64,000 nt of DNA, from the NCBI GenBank assembly GCA_038503065.1, contig JBCAMK010000015.1, positions 1,550,001 through 1,614,000 on the forward strand, given 5' to 3'. Under the pieces are notes generated by a model, which made no database searches, was not told the DNA's origin, and was given only the letters and a program-made list of their open reading frames with translations. Source of the DNA: Paragyromitra xinjiangensis. Its lineage: Eukaryota; Ascomycota; Pezizomycetes; Pezizales; Discinaceae. Positions 33,408-45,075 of the stretch are shown here, in pieces (within the stretch, counting starts at the first letter, position 1; each line of letters starts with the position of its first letter). Both the position numbers and the translations under genes were made by a program.

Positions 33408-36400
33408 TTATTTCCCGAAATTCGCCCTTTTGTCAACGGCGCCCTGCTGTATGAGCATTTCGATGATATTCTTATTGCCTTGTCTTGTTGCAAGATAAAG
33501 GGTGGAGTTCCCCTGCCGGTTTTCTTCATTGACTTTGGCATCCCATTTCAACAGTTCTCGGACGACGTCCTCGTTGCCTGCTCTCGCTGCTAGGTGAAGT
33601 GCGGTCTCTTCATCGGCATCCTTTTGGTTGACTTCGGCGCCCCCTTCTAGCAGCACCTTAACAATACCTTCTTTGCCCGCTCCTACTGCAAGGTGGAGTG
33701 CAGTCTCTCCATCAAAATTCTTTTTGTCGACTTTGGCGCCCCTTCCTAGCAACAGCCTAGCTATACTCTCTTCGCCTGCTCTTGCTGCAAGGTGAAGTGC
33801 GGTCTGTCTTATATAAACGCGCACTTTGCCCACTCCTCGATAAAGGCTCCCTTCGTTGACCTCAGCGCCCCTTCCCAGCAGCATCTTAACAATATCCTCT
33901 TTGCCCGCACTCACTGCAACATGAAGTGCGGTCTCACTTGAGAAGGATAGCTTGTTGACTTCGGCGTACCTATCCAGCAGCATCTTAACAATGCCCTTTT
34001 TGCCTACTCTTACTGCAAGGTGAAGTGCGGGCTCTCTTGGGTAAGGGTACTTTCCGTTGACTTTGGCGCCCCTTTCCAGCAACATCTTAACAATGTCCTC
34101 TTTGCCCGCACTCACTGCAACATGAAGTGCGGTCTCACCCGAAAGGGATAGCTTGTTGACTTCGGCGCCCTTATCCAGCAGCATCTTAACAACACCCTCT
34201 TCGCCTACTCTTACTGCAAGGTGAAGTGCGGGCTCTCCTGGGTAAGGGTACTTTCCGTTGACTTCGGCGCCCTTATCCAGCAGCATCTTAACAACACCCT
34301 CTTCGCCTACTCTTACTGCAAGGTGAAGTGCGGGCTCTCCTGGGTAAGGGTACTTTCCGTTGACTTCGGCGCCCTTTTCCAGCAGTATCTTAACGATACC
34401 CTTATCACCCGCTTTTATTGCATGGCGAAATGCGATATTCATCTCCAGTTTGATGGCTGCGGCGAACGTTCCGGGCAGCGCACTAACAGTACCTTCGTTG
34501 CTCGCTTCTGTCGTGGGGTGTGGAAGTGCGGTTTTCCGTTTCTGCTCGTTGGTTGCGACGTTCTTTCCCAGCAGCACCTTGATGATACTCCGGTTGCCCG
34601 TTTCTTGTGCAAGGTGGAGTGCGGTCTTCCCCTGGCAATTCTCTTCGTCGACGGCGGCACCTCTTTCTAGCAGCACCCTAATAATCTCTTCATTACCCTT
34701 CTGTACTGCAATATGAAGTGCAGTCTCCCCCTGTTCGTTCCTTTCATTGATTGCGCCCCTATCCAGTAGCATTTTAGCAATACCTTCGTTACCCTTCTGT
34801 ACCGCGAAGTGAAGTGAGGTCTCTCCTCGGTTATTTTTTTCGTCGGTCATGCCTTCCTCCAGTAACATCTTGACTATGTCTTCATTTCCCATCTGTGTCG
34901 CAAGGTGAAGCACTGTCTCCCCGGCATCGTTCTTCTTAACTACAGCGCCATATTCTAGCAGTACTTTCACGATGTCAATACTACCCCTCTCTACTGCAAG
35001 GTGGAGTGCGGTCTCCCCAAACTTGTTCTCTTCGTTGACTGCGGTGCCCTTTCCTAGCAGTAGCCTAACAATCTCCGCGTTGCCTTTTTGTACTGAAAAA
35101 TGAAGTGGAGTATCGCCAAACTCGTTCTTTTCGTTGGCTGCAGCGTTGTTCTCTAGCAGCGCCCTAACGACATTCTCGTTGCCCCCCTCTACTGCAAAAT
35201 GAAGTGCGACTCCCCTTCCCCACTCGTTCTTTCTGTTGACAGCAGCACCGCTTTTTAGTAGCGCCTTGACAATACTCTCATTGCCCCCCCGTGCTGCAAG
35301 GTGAAGTGCTGTCCCTCCTCCCCACTTACTCCTCCCATTAACTGCGGCGCCCTCTTCTAACAGCAACTTAACAATGTCCTCGTTGCCCCACTCTACTGCA
35401 AGGTGAAGTGCGGTCTCTCCTCGCTCGTTCTTTTCATCGATTGCAATGCCCCCTTCTAGCAGTATCTTAACGATGTCCCCGCTACCTCCCTCTGCTGCAA
35501 TGTGAAGTACAGTCTCCCCTAACTTATTCTTCTTGTTGATTCTGGCGCCTTCCTGTAGCAGTAATTCGACGGTGTCTATGTGCTTCCCCCGAACTGCACA
35601 GTGCAGTGCACCAAGCCCACTATCATTGTTGGCCTCGCTATCTATTTCAATTGATTCGTGTACCATAATTTTTTCGACCAAAGGTGTCAGACCAAGGCTG
35701 GAGGCTATGTGTAGTGTGGCCGGGCATGGAAGGATACCGTGGGGGATCGAGTGCTGATGGTCGATCTTCCAATATGTCCATAACCATGCTGTTCGGATAG
35801 GGGAGGCCTGTTTGAAAAATGGAGTCGATAGGTCGAAGACGTCTTCTGCTGGCCCTAAGGCCCGTGCATGCTCGGGCCAACAGAGAGTCGCATATTGTAG
35901 TAGGGGAAATATCCGAAGGTGTGCGATATCGGATTCGGTTTCTCCATACCACCGACCATCTGAGTGGCGATTGATGTTTACAGCCCCATTCACGAAAGCT
36001 CTACCTTGAACGTACTCGAGACATGCTCGTGCTAGCTCTAGGTTCGCCGCTGCTAGATCGACGCGAAACCAATTATCCGGGATAAGCTCTAATTGTTTTT
36101 GTAACAAATATTCCTTTGCCGATTGGTGAATGAAGGTCACGTTGTCCTGCTTGTCGATTTTCAAGAACGAGCCACAAAACCCAACTTTGTCCCTCATTAC
36201 TCTTTCGGCACTCAAGGACTCGATAGGGCCAGTCTTTGTTGCAGCAGCCAATTCAGATAGGGTCAAAGGACGAACAGCAGCAGTAACCCAGCGAAATATA
36301 GTGGTGGCGATTTCTCGTCGAGTTTCGTTAATCTGCAGTAGGATTCTGCGATAGATGCCATCTAATTCAGTAGGTAGGTTACTCCCCAACGTATTTCGCA

Positions 36401-38457
36401 CCTCAATAATTTCCTTCTGCTCTAAGTCTGAGCAAACCAGGGCTACCCAGAGCAAACCAACTTTTGCGTTCTTCATCAACTCTTCCACAATATACTTCTG
36501 AAGCATCATAGGATAATCTCTTTCCTCAAAGAGCATTCTAGATTTATGAGAGATGAATAATTCCGCGTTGCTTATCACCCCCTCCTCCAAAGCCGGCGAA
36601 TCGAGATCTACTCGCTGGCCGAAAGGAGTGAGTTGCTTCCGAATGCAATCCGGAGAATCGCGGCTAACGACCAATAGCTTGAAAATCCCATGAGACTGGT
36701 CTGTTGTAGTAGCTGAGAATAGCCTTCCTAGATTTCGAGAGAGAGTATGTAAAGATTTCGGCTCGCATTCATCGAGACCATCGATGATACAGTATAACGT
36801 CACGCCATATTTCAGGCTCCGGATCATATTCTCAAAGATTCGCCAAAGGCCCTGGAAAGCGGACCCGGAGGAAAACAACCGGTCTCCCTGGGTCTGGAAA
36901 TTCGGTAAGATGTACTGAAACAAGTCTGGCCATCCAGAAAGTAGTTGGAAGATTAGTCCGCGAAGGATCGCTACTGCCGTATTCGTTTTTTCATCTTTAC
37001 TATCGCAAAAGAAATATATGAGCGTCTGGTGTTGGGATTGCTTAACAATCTCGGCCAACTTTCCGGTGAGGAAGATGGAGATAAAAGTTTTTCCTTTTCC
37101 GGGTCCACCTGATAGCCATAGAAGCTGAGAACTAGGGTTTCTGAACCATGAATTGTAATTCCTATCGGAGAGGATCCATTCACAAACTTCGTCGATTACC
37201 TCGTCTTTGTTATCGATCAAACGCTGACGGTCGTCAGCGGGGTCACTCAAGAACAGACACCGCAAGCAATCGCGCTCTTCCTGGGTCGTCTTGGTCGCTA
37301 CATGTGAATCATTAGCTTCATCTGGGTTGGATCCACCGGGAAATAAAGGAGCAAACCAACCTCTTAATTCGAAATTTCCCTTTATCGGTTCCCAAGCACC
37401 CTTACTGAGCTCATCAATGGCATTAGAAATAATTTTAAACCTAGGGTCGTCCTCGCTCCCAGATTTGTTCATGTTACGATGATGTGCTTCTAATGGCACA
37501 TACTCAACTCCGGGTATTGTCGCAGACAGTTTATCGACAACCTAATTAGATAATTAATAACCAAAGGATAACTAGCTAACTGTGAAATTTCCTTACGCTG
37601 AGATTGAAGGGCCCAATGGGCGTTGGGTAGAGCTCCTGAAAACAGAAGACTTTCTGGCCCCAGTTCCGACCAACAATATCCGCAAACTGGCGCAAGAGGT
37701 AAAATAGTGATTCCGAATTTTTCAGTCCACTGCAGAAGACCTTTTTCAGAAAGCCCAAATGAAGCAAGGCAATCTGCGATGAGATTGCCCCATTTGTGAA
37801 TCTCTGCGCCAAGGAATGGAGTTCCTAGAAATACAATGCCCTCAGTTGACTGCACGAGATGTTGATACTTATTGCCGTTAGAGTTCGCTAAAACTATAGC
37901 CTGTGAAGTGTTAGCCTACTTTAAGAGTACTAGTAATCGTTCACCCACATATATATCTCCACACCTACTAAGGAACGCTTACCTGTTCAATGACCAAGCC
38001 ACCAAAACTATGACCGACGAAAATTGATGGTCTTTGCTTGTCGGATTTCTAGAACCTCAAAAGTCAGATATTTATGCATGGTTTCGCGGACTCTTCAAGC
38101 GAGTGAACCCATACTTTGTGGTGCAGCTCATAGAGCAATTTCATAGCGACATCATGGAGTGTAGCGTTCGCCAGATTGGAACCAGACCATCTCGAATCAT
38201 AGTTAAAGCAGAGAATCCTTGCATGAGGGATTCGATCAGGAAGCAAATCCTTCAGCCAGTTGACATCGGTGTTCTGGCCTGCACGTTCATCTTTCACTTG
38301 TACCCAAGGCCATGTACCGCGACGATGCTAAGAGATTTTTGTGAATTAACAAAGAGCTGAAATAAGAAGGATAGATGCGTTCATACTCTACCGCACCTTC
38401 AGATGCTTTTCGATCCTTCGCACCATCGTAGATAACTTGCAGGCCAAAAGACGCCAT
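33408..38457 (-). CDS. NLR-like STAND protein: SesB hydrolase - NACHT - ankyrin repeats (N-terminal part frame-damaged)
   Basis: Exons inferred on the minus strand: 38387..38457, 38115..38327, 37983..38048, 37597..37900, 33408..37541. The last, intact exon encodes 1377 residues: linker, NACHT with Walker A GGPGKGKT (37109-37086) and Walker B LYCIIDGLDE, a winged-helix-like region, then about 23 ankyrin repeats to the C-terminus. The first four exons encode a SesB-type alpha/beta hydrolase with nucleophile elbow GHSFGG and later FLGTPFLG. Two frame problems sit there: one at IVAVHG/TWPW in exon 2, and one extra base in exon 4 at LLQW, after which the reading frame ends before NACHT. Fungal NLR-like proteins of this build act in non-self recognition and cell death. 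It may be a pseudogene, a two-part locus, or carry sequence errors. Confidence 0.75.
33420..35720 (-). repeat. ankyrin-repeat coding tandem array, about 23 units
   Basis: Units of roughly 99-102 nt encode the ankyrin core ALHLAV...G..IVKMLL..GA.VN. Two neighbouring 102-nt units, 34159..34260 and 34261..34362, look identical at the DNA level, and units at 33.9-34.2 kb are nearly so, while those beyond 34.9 kb are much more diverged. The two identical units encode the run GKYPYPGEPALHLAVRVG twice. This pattern means recent unit duplication or gene conversion at the C-terminal end. Confidence 0.85.
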
Positions 38458-39384
38458 CAGCTAAGTTCTTGGTTTCGATTCCGAGCGGTAGGTTCCTTCC
38501 CTTGTAGATTTAGCAGATATGTATGATGTATCTTCTAGAGTTCGAGTTCGTTTAGAAAGTGTTGCGGATCGAAATTGATCTGAGTGGGGTAAACCTGAGC
38601 AGGCAGATTGAGCCGCAGCAGACAGCCTTGTGGTAGGAAATAACCACATTGCGTGTATTTTGTTGTATCATGCCTTAACGAATATTGTCCATGATCAAAA
38701 GTCCGCGTGTTCGGATAGTTTGTTTGACCGACGGAAGAATAGTATAGGCGGAATTGAAGGTGCCCAATATGAGATGGGCGAGTATAGGAAACAGAATGGG
38801 TGCTAAGATTATGGAAATAAATAGGGACTGGATCCCGCTTAGTAGTTAGTTCTTTATTCAGAATAACAAACTCTCTTCTGCTCATAACAATAACGACAAC
38901 TTGACACGTATGGAATAGAAACAGGATAAGAGGCAGAGGCTAGAAAGGCGTGTCTGGAGGGTGGTTTTGCTTCCGAAGGTTTCGTCCAGGGAATAAGAAC
39001 CCTAACCCTCCAGTCCTGCTCATGGTCTCGCGACGCCGCAGGATACGTTTAGTTGGAGAATCACGTGACAGCCTGCCTGCCACTGAGGTAAACACCCGTT
39101 AAAAATCGCAGCACGTTCTAGAGCTCATAAAAGCAAAGGAAAAATGCGTATGGATACTGAAAGAACTCTGCCACCCTGGTTGCTGTGGTTGAATACCTCT
39201 ACCCTCTACTATACTAAAAGTAGAGTACCTGCTGCGAAGACTCTACCTGTCCTCCATCATATAGACTGGGAGGTGGGGTGTGTGGCTTTGCAATTGTATG
39301 TAACAGCATCTACGCACCCGTAGACAGCCACACTCCCCTTTTTTCGGTTCATCCGCCAGAATTGGCTTCTGGTATCGCCAGCTA
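38458..39384. other. promoter side of the NLR-like gene with a lone inverted-repeat end
   Basis: No gene seen. The string TTGTCCATGATCAAAAGT occurs at 38685, preceded by TA, and matches the ends of the miniature element at 39385..39772. It is either a solo end left by a deleted copy or the outer end of a larger nested element. Confidence 0.55.
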
Positions 39385-39772
39385 TTGTCCATGATCAAAA
39401 GTTTGCGTGTTTTTGGGTTAGCAACTGAATGGAACCCCAAATTGAAAGTCCACCAATTCTAGAGAGAAAAATCGTAAAAATACTAAAAAATACCTCTTAA
39501 CTTATCAATCTAAACTCATATCTTCTAAATGTGGTTAGCCTTTTCTAGAGCCATAGAAGAGCTGGATCTGAACTTTTAACCGCGTATTCCTCCCATCTGT
39601 ACCATTCGGGAAGGGCCTTTAGTAATTTCAAGAGGGCAACTGGAATCAACAGGGCACGGTGATTTTTTTTGCTATTTTTTTCAATTTCTTCCATCTAGAA
39701 TTGGTGGATTTTCAATTTGGAGGTCTACTCGGTTGCTAACTCAAAAACACGCAGACTTTTGATCATGGACAA
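39385..39772. mobile_element. miniature inverted-repeat element (Tc1/mariner-type, TA-flanked), 388 bp
   Basis: Both ends carry an inverted repeat of about 80 bp: 39385..39465, and the reverse complement of 39692..39772, each beginning TTGTCCATGATCAAAAGT and ending near CCACCAATTCTAGA. The two arms differ at about a dozen positions. TA dinucleotides flank both ends (39383-39384 and 39773-39774), the expected target duplication of Tc1/mariner transposons. It has no coding capacity, so it must have been moved by a transposase encoded elsewhere. Confidence 0.8.
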
Positions 39773-41470
39773 TAATTGAGGCTCAATTTTTGCTGACGTG
39801 TGTTCCAGCCGTACCCTTTATTACTTACCATTCTATTTTCCCCTTTCCTAGGGCCAGCCAAAAACACCAAGTAAAACCGAAAATTTTGCTGATATAGACA
39901 CGAACAGGAGTTGTATAGCGGAAGTAGTCTCGTGTCTAGCCCATACAGAAAAAGACAAGGAAATGTGTAAATAAATGTGCTTTTGGGGATGCCTGTGGGA
40001 AATGCATCACTAGATGCATTCCCTGCCGCTTTTTCTGATCCTTTTTCAAGTCTACTAGCGTCACTCTAGGGGAAATAGTAGGGAAATGTGTTTAAAATGT
40101 GTATTTAGGAAAGGCATTAGGAAAGGCATCAGGGAATATGTATCTCGCAAAATAGCACAATACATCATGGGGTCTTCTAACCCTTGCACATATGGGCAAG
40201 TAGTGTATGTGGTAAAGAGGGTAGCTAGAGAACAGGTTGTGGTAACAGCTAAGCTGAATACAGTGGGTTCTACTCCTGAGAATCCATCCTTTAGCGCAAT
40301 CCCTTTGAACTTTTAGTGCCTGAAAAAGGGAGGGGAAATTAAAGGGATAGGAAAGGGAGATTGAATTTCGAAATTTCCCTTACTACAACTTTCCTGATCC
40401 ATTTCTAATGCTTTACTCACACTATTTTACTACAGGCTAAAACACATTTCCTAATTCATTTATATGCTTTATATTTCTATACTAATCTAGCGGCCAAATA
40501 TGCACATTTACTGATGCGTTACCTACACAAATATTTTGCAGCAAAAAATAATGCATTACTTGATTCGTTAACCTCGGTGGCCATGGTAGAATACGCCTGA
40601 ACGCGTAGACTAATTTTGGGCCATTATTCCTACTTCCAGAGCTGATAGAATCCTTAGTATAGCATATACATATGACCTTCCATGATACTACTGAAACTTT
40701 ATATCCGCAAGGCCGGTTGATTGGTGGTTTCGGCGAAACAAAAGTTCACTTTCGGAGGTAAAGGTGTTGGTAAGCGGTCTTTGGCCCCTCAAAAATAATC
40801 TAAGCGCCTATATATGTAGTATAGTACGTTGGTGGTGAAATTTGGCGGAGCGCCCAGCAAGACGAGACGCGCGTTTCCTGCTTGAGTTTGACTAGTCTAT
40901 ATTTAAGCGCGCAAGCCACTTGCTGCGGGAACAAATTTTCACAGATATTTACTCATCCTGAAGCTATGGCCATTTCTTAGGACTAGGGGCGAGAATATAA
41001 ATACTACCTGCATTTTTGGGTATTAGAACGCGTATCGAGTAGTTTGGCTAGCTTTTTTTTGAGTCGACTGGCATTGAAGCTTACCCCGGAGCGTCCTCGC
41101 ATTAGGTTGTATGTAGTTATGGGTTTAGAGATGAAGGTTTTGATGCTCTGCGATGGTCAACTGTTACCTAAGCCTGTCCCTATCCCCTGCAGCTGCCTGT
41201 AACCGCCCTATAGTAAGTAGTAAGCCGTATGATGAGGGGCTGAGCGCAAAGTGGAGAAAGTGTTCAAAACCCAGTATCTTTTGGCGCCGCCGCGCCGCAA
41301 CACACCACATGGGTTCACCGCCTCGGCCTGGTACCATGAACGAGGCTACAAGTACATGTAGTCATCCCTTGAGCTTCTCTCTTTTCTTATAATCACCAAA
41401 TCGACGGATCAATTTGCGAACACAAGTAGTACTTACCTTATTAAAACATCAACGGCAGGCGTTTCTGGTG
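39773..41470. other. AT-rich intergenic region, no gene seen
   Basis: Between about 39950 and 40620 the sequence contains repeated variants of GGAAATGTGTT and GCATTAGGAAAGG. Related strings appear in the opposite orientation 350-450 bp further on. It may be a decayed inverted-repeat element. No gene is supported until 41471. Confidence 0.4.
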
Positions 41471-43008
41471 ATGGCACTATGCTCTATGATCGATCATTGG
41501 AACAATTTCCTACTTATATCCTCTATCGGCCTTTTATGCCTCACAAATGGCCCACAACCGAGATTCCATGCATTGATCATGTTATGCACGGGATTTCTGG
41601 GGATACGCCTCTATAAAACCGAAATGCTTGGGACCTGGTCCTTGGTATACATCATTTTAAATTTAATTACTCTTGCTTTATCACCGCTACAGCTTATTCT
41701 ACTTCGGTATCTCAGCCCTAAACCTGAAATTGATTATGGTATTGTTATTCATCACGAAGGAGACAAGTCTGGGAATATTAACGTGGAGTGAGTTAAATCG
41801 TATACTCGTAATCTTGCTGCGCATATTATTGACATATTACTAAATATGTCACAGCATTGTGGCAGTTCATGGGCTCGAATCGGATCCCGCATCAGCTTGG
41901 ACTTGGGAAGATAGAAAAACTGGAGAGAAATGTATGTGGTTGAGGGATTTACTTCCGAAAGCGATTCCCAGGGCCCGTATTATGACTTATAACCACAACT
42001 CCGTATGGTTTCGTGATGCTCCCGTCAAATCGACAAGGGTTTGCGGGGAGCAGCTCTTGGAAGCTTTGGATTGCTACCGAAAGTTACCACAGGTACGTTT
42101 CGAGTACTGACGACACCCATACAGATACTCTTACTTGGCAAGAAGGCGAACTATACCATGTGATAGTGTGGCGCATTCATGAATTTTACTCATGTGGAGG
42201 TCTATACTAACTGTGTCATTCGTAGGAGGTGGAACGGCCGATTATATTCATAGGGTACGATTTTGGCGGCATAATCGTCAAGGAGGTACTAGCTTTAACT
42301 GTTTTGATAAATATAGACAAATTAGCATCTTGACTAATATCTACTAGGCGCTAGTCGCCGCGAGCGAGAAGAACACTTACTCCGCGTACCAATCGATAGG
42401 GAATTTGATGCACGGTGCGATATTTCTCGGAGTCCCGCATGATGGATCTCGACTCACAGCATTGGGGAAGTTGGTGTCATATTGCACGTATTGGCTTGGG
42501 TCTAGCACAGAGCTCCTAGAGTCACTGCAGTCCGGAGCAGAGTTGCTCAGGCAGTTGAATCGAAGTTTTATCATAAGTTATGGCCAACGGGACTTAGTAG
42601 ACTTTTTTGAAGTCCAGAGGATGAAGGTTTTTGGTATATCTTTGTTAATGGTAAGTCGATATTCGCTCTTTACCTAGCTGCTGGAAATTTCAATTAATGA
42701 GCATGCCGCTTTAGGGGGTAGATTCACATTCCAGTACCAATCTCGGGGTAAAACGGATAGGACTGCAGGCCGATCATATTGGAATGAATAAATTCAAGTC
42801 AGAGAAGCAGCACAACTATGAGCTAGTGCTTGGCCAGATAATGAAGATGGTCGATAAAATCGAAGGAGGTAAGGTAGCAGTCTTTCGTTGAGAGTGCAGT
42901 GAAGGCTACTATACATTCCAGAGACTCACTCCTGCCCAATATAGCAAGTGCTAACAATCCTTTGTAGAGCAGTGGAAGGTATTGAGTCTTGAGCAGGAAG
43001 GTATGTGA
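41471..43008 (+). CDS. membrane-anchored SesB-like alpha/beta hydrolase with altered nucleophile
   Basis: Six exons: 41471..41787, 41855..42092, 42226..42285, 42348..42650, 42715..42868, 42968..43008, giving 370 residues. About three hydrophobic segments occupy the first ~85 residues. The hydrolase domain then begins at IVAVHGLESDP and continues through WLRDLLPKAIPRARIMTYNH, the elbow region FIGYDFGG, AIFLGVPHDGS and LQADHIGMNKF. This is the same fold and motif order as the N-terminal domain of the NLR-like gene nearby, but the elbow reads G-Y-D-F-G-G where active members have G-H-S-x-G-G, so Asp replaces the catalytic Ser. The acid/histidine part (DH) remains. It lacks NACHT and repeats. It could be a pseudo-enzyme partner of the NLR system or a relic. 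The last two exons are less certain. Confidence 0.7.
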
Positions 43009-45075
43009 CCACCGTTGACCACTAGAAAGCTCGTTGGTTCTCACTAGAACCGATCGCTGTAGGATACCTAAAACCCCTTTATCTGGATGGGCCGGAACAT
43101 CGTCGGGAAACGATCACAGGACCAAAAAAACTACATTTCACTGGGTAACCGGCGATCCTATAATTGGAGCTTGAATGGGAAATAAATCGCAAGTGATCTA
43201 GGTACATGTATCTAAGCTGGCCGGGTCCGGAAATTCAACACTTTCAAGATATCCTGACTGTATTATTAGGGGGGGATGGGCAAGGTAACCGCGCTACTAA
43301 CTCCCCCATAGAGGGGTAAAGGCTACTGTGGCTTGCGGTAGCGCATAAGAACTTAAGCGGGGGATCCCATAGCTGCCCATCGCCAAAAGTTAAGCTTTTG
43401 GATACGCTACCGGCTGGGCGCAGGGTAAGTCTGGCAGTAGGTAGCGGTGTAGTAAGATGTTCTGCCCTAGCCCATAATTCCTGGGAGGTCTGACAAAGAT
43501 GTCTAGTCAAGCAAGAGTATTACATAGATTATGTTACCCTAAGTTGGGAAAACTAGAGGAATTCAAACAAGCTCAAGTTCCTCAAGAAAGAGTTTCACCG
43601 CCATGCACCACCTTTTTCAATAATAAGTTTATTGTACTTTAGAGGGAGATCCGCACCGGTATGGCTGATCATGAGGCAAGCCAACTAGCTACCAAATATT
43701 ATATCTAGGATAAATGAATCAAAAGATTCTTTCATATGCATATGGAAACCAAAACCATTCCCCCGGCCTATATGAAATTGGCTACTCTACTAGCGCTTGA
43801 CAATTTTAATCAGCCTCGTAAGTACGCGACGTCAACAAGTACGTACAGTTGCGTCCAACAAGTTCTTGCGGTTTTTGAAGTACCCTGATGCTGCGCAACA
43901 AGGTGCCATAAACTATTCAACAGTGAACTATGAAAATATTTAGTACTCAACAAAAAAGTCAGCATCATACTTTCTTAAATCGATAATAGTATGTCCTTTA
44001 TATTGCAACAGCATGATTCAGGTTCAGTTGTTGGAGGCATGGCGGATTTAGGGGTGTTGTGCTGTGGGGCTCGTAGCGGTACCTCAAAAACCGCAAGAAC
44101 TTGTTAGACGCAGCTGTGCATGTAGTAACGGTGGGCACCTCAAAATGGGAATCGTGTTGCAACCAATTCGGTATGGTTAAGTGATTTTTAAAAATGTAGA
44201 ATATAGCTGGATGGATAGAAGTATGTCGAGCTTCCAGATATTTATCTCAGAGGTTGCTCGTTAACATTTGATTTCGTTGTTCCACATACACAAGGCTGAC
44301 TAAGTTTGTTGGCTGGTACCATAAGTGCATACCTGAAAATGCCTTTTGGTGACGATAGCCCAAACCCATACCCCTGTTTTGAGGTACTATCTCCTAGATC
44401 GTAGCTCCTCACACACCGAAATTCAACACCTTGGGCTTTAGTCGCTTGATTTTTTTTCGAGGGGCCCGTAGCTTAAACTTGCCAATTATAGCAGAGATAA
44501 TAGGCTGTAAAACACAAGAATTTGCGGGGAGATGTGCTGAATATGGCAAGATTCGCGGACTGAAGTCCGTGAAAACACTCGACTACGATCCAGGGGATAG
44601 GTCACTTGCCCCTTAAACCGCCAACACTGCCGCCAGCTGGCCTGGGCAGCGGGGTTAACTTGTGTCACTTATCTTATGTTGGACTGGTGGCAATGGCTCT
44701 TGATTCTTAGAATTACGCCTGTAGTTTCTGGATAATTTTAGGGACTTAGTGGAGAATGTCTTAAAGTCACTCCGATGCTATCCATTGCTGTTAGAAAAAC
44801 TCGGATAAAAGTTGGCGACTATTTAAGGGATAGGGATGCGATGCTCTGGAGCCGCAGCGTGCCGCCACGCCTCGAGCTCCATAGATGTTCGGGAAGTGTT
44901 AGCGTAAATAGCGGCTATATATCGCCAAGAAAATAATGCGTTTTTCTTAGAACAAAATACCTTTCCATTTCTCCCTAGATCTCCATCCTTCAGCCCCCTC
45001 CCCACAAACCTCCAAAGTGGACAATATTAATTGGAAAGCAGCTTTGCCAAGAACTTACCTCGCCTAGCCCGACGA
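43009..45075. other. intergenic region with a miniature transposon, no gene seen
   Basis: Apart from the inverted-repeat element listed at 43846..44116, there is a GC-richer patch at about 43260-43450 with a hairpin (CCAAAAG / CTTTTGG, 43383-43401) and nested inverted strings, possibly another decayed element. Open frames here lack domains. Confidence 0.4.
43846..44116. mobile_element. pogo/Fot1-like miniature inverted-repeat element, 271 bp
   Basis: The left end reads CAGTTGCGTCCAACAAGTTC and the right end, reverse-complemented, CAGCTGCGTCTAACAAGTTC; similarity continues through TTGCGGTTTTTGA(A/G)GTACC. TA precedes the left end. The base pair outside the right end is TG, one transition from TA. 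The CAG-x-x-GCGTC start resembles pogo/Fot1 ends. There is no coding capacity. Confidence 0.65.

Noticed and set aside
37086..37109. NACHT Walker A region considered as a separate NTPase gene
   Set aside because: The exon is continuous with ankyrin repeats downstream and spliced hydrolase exons upstream; it is one STAND architecture.
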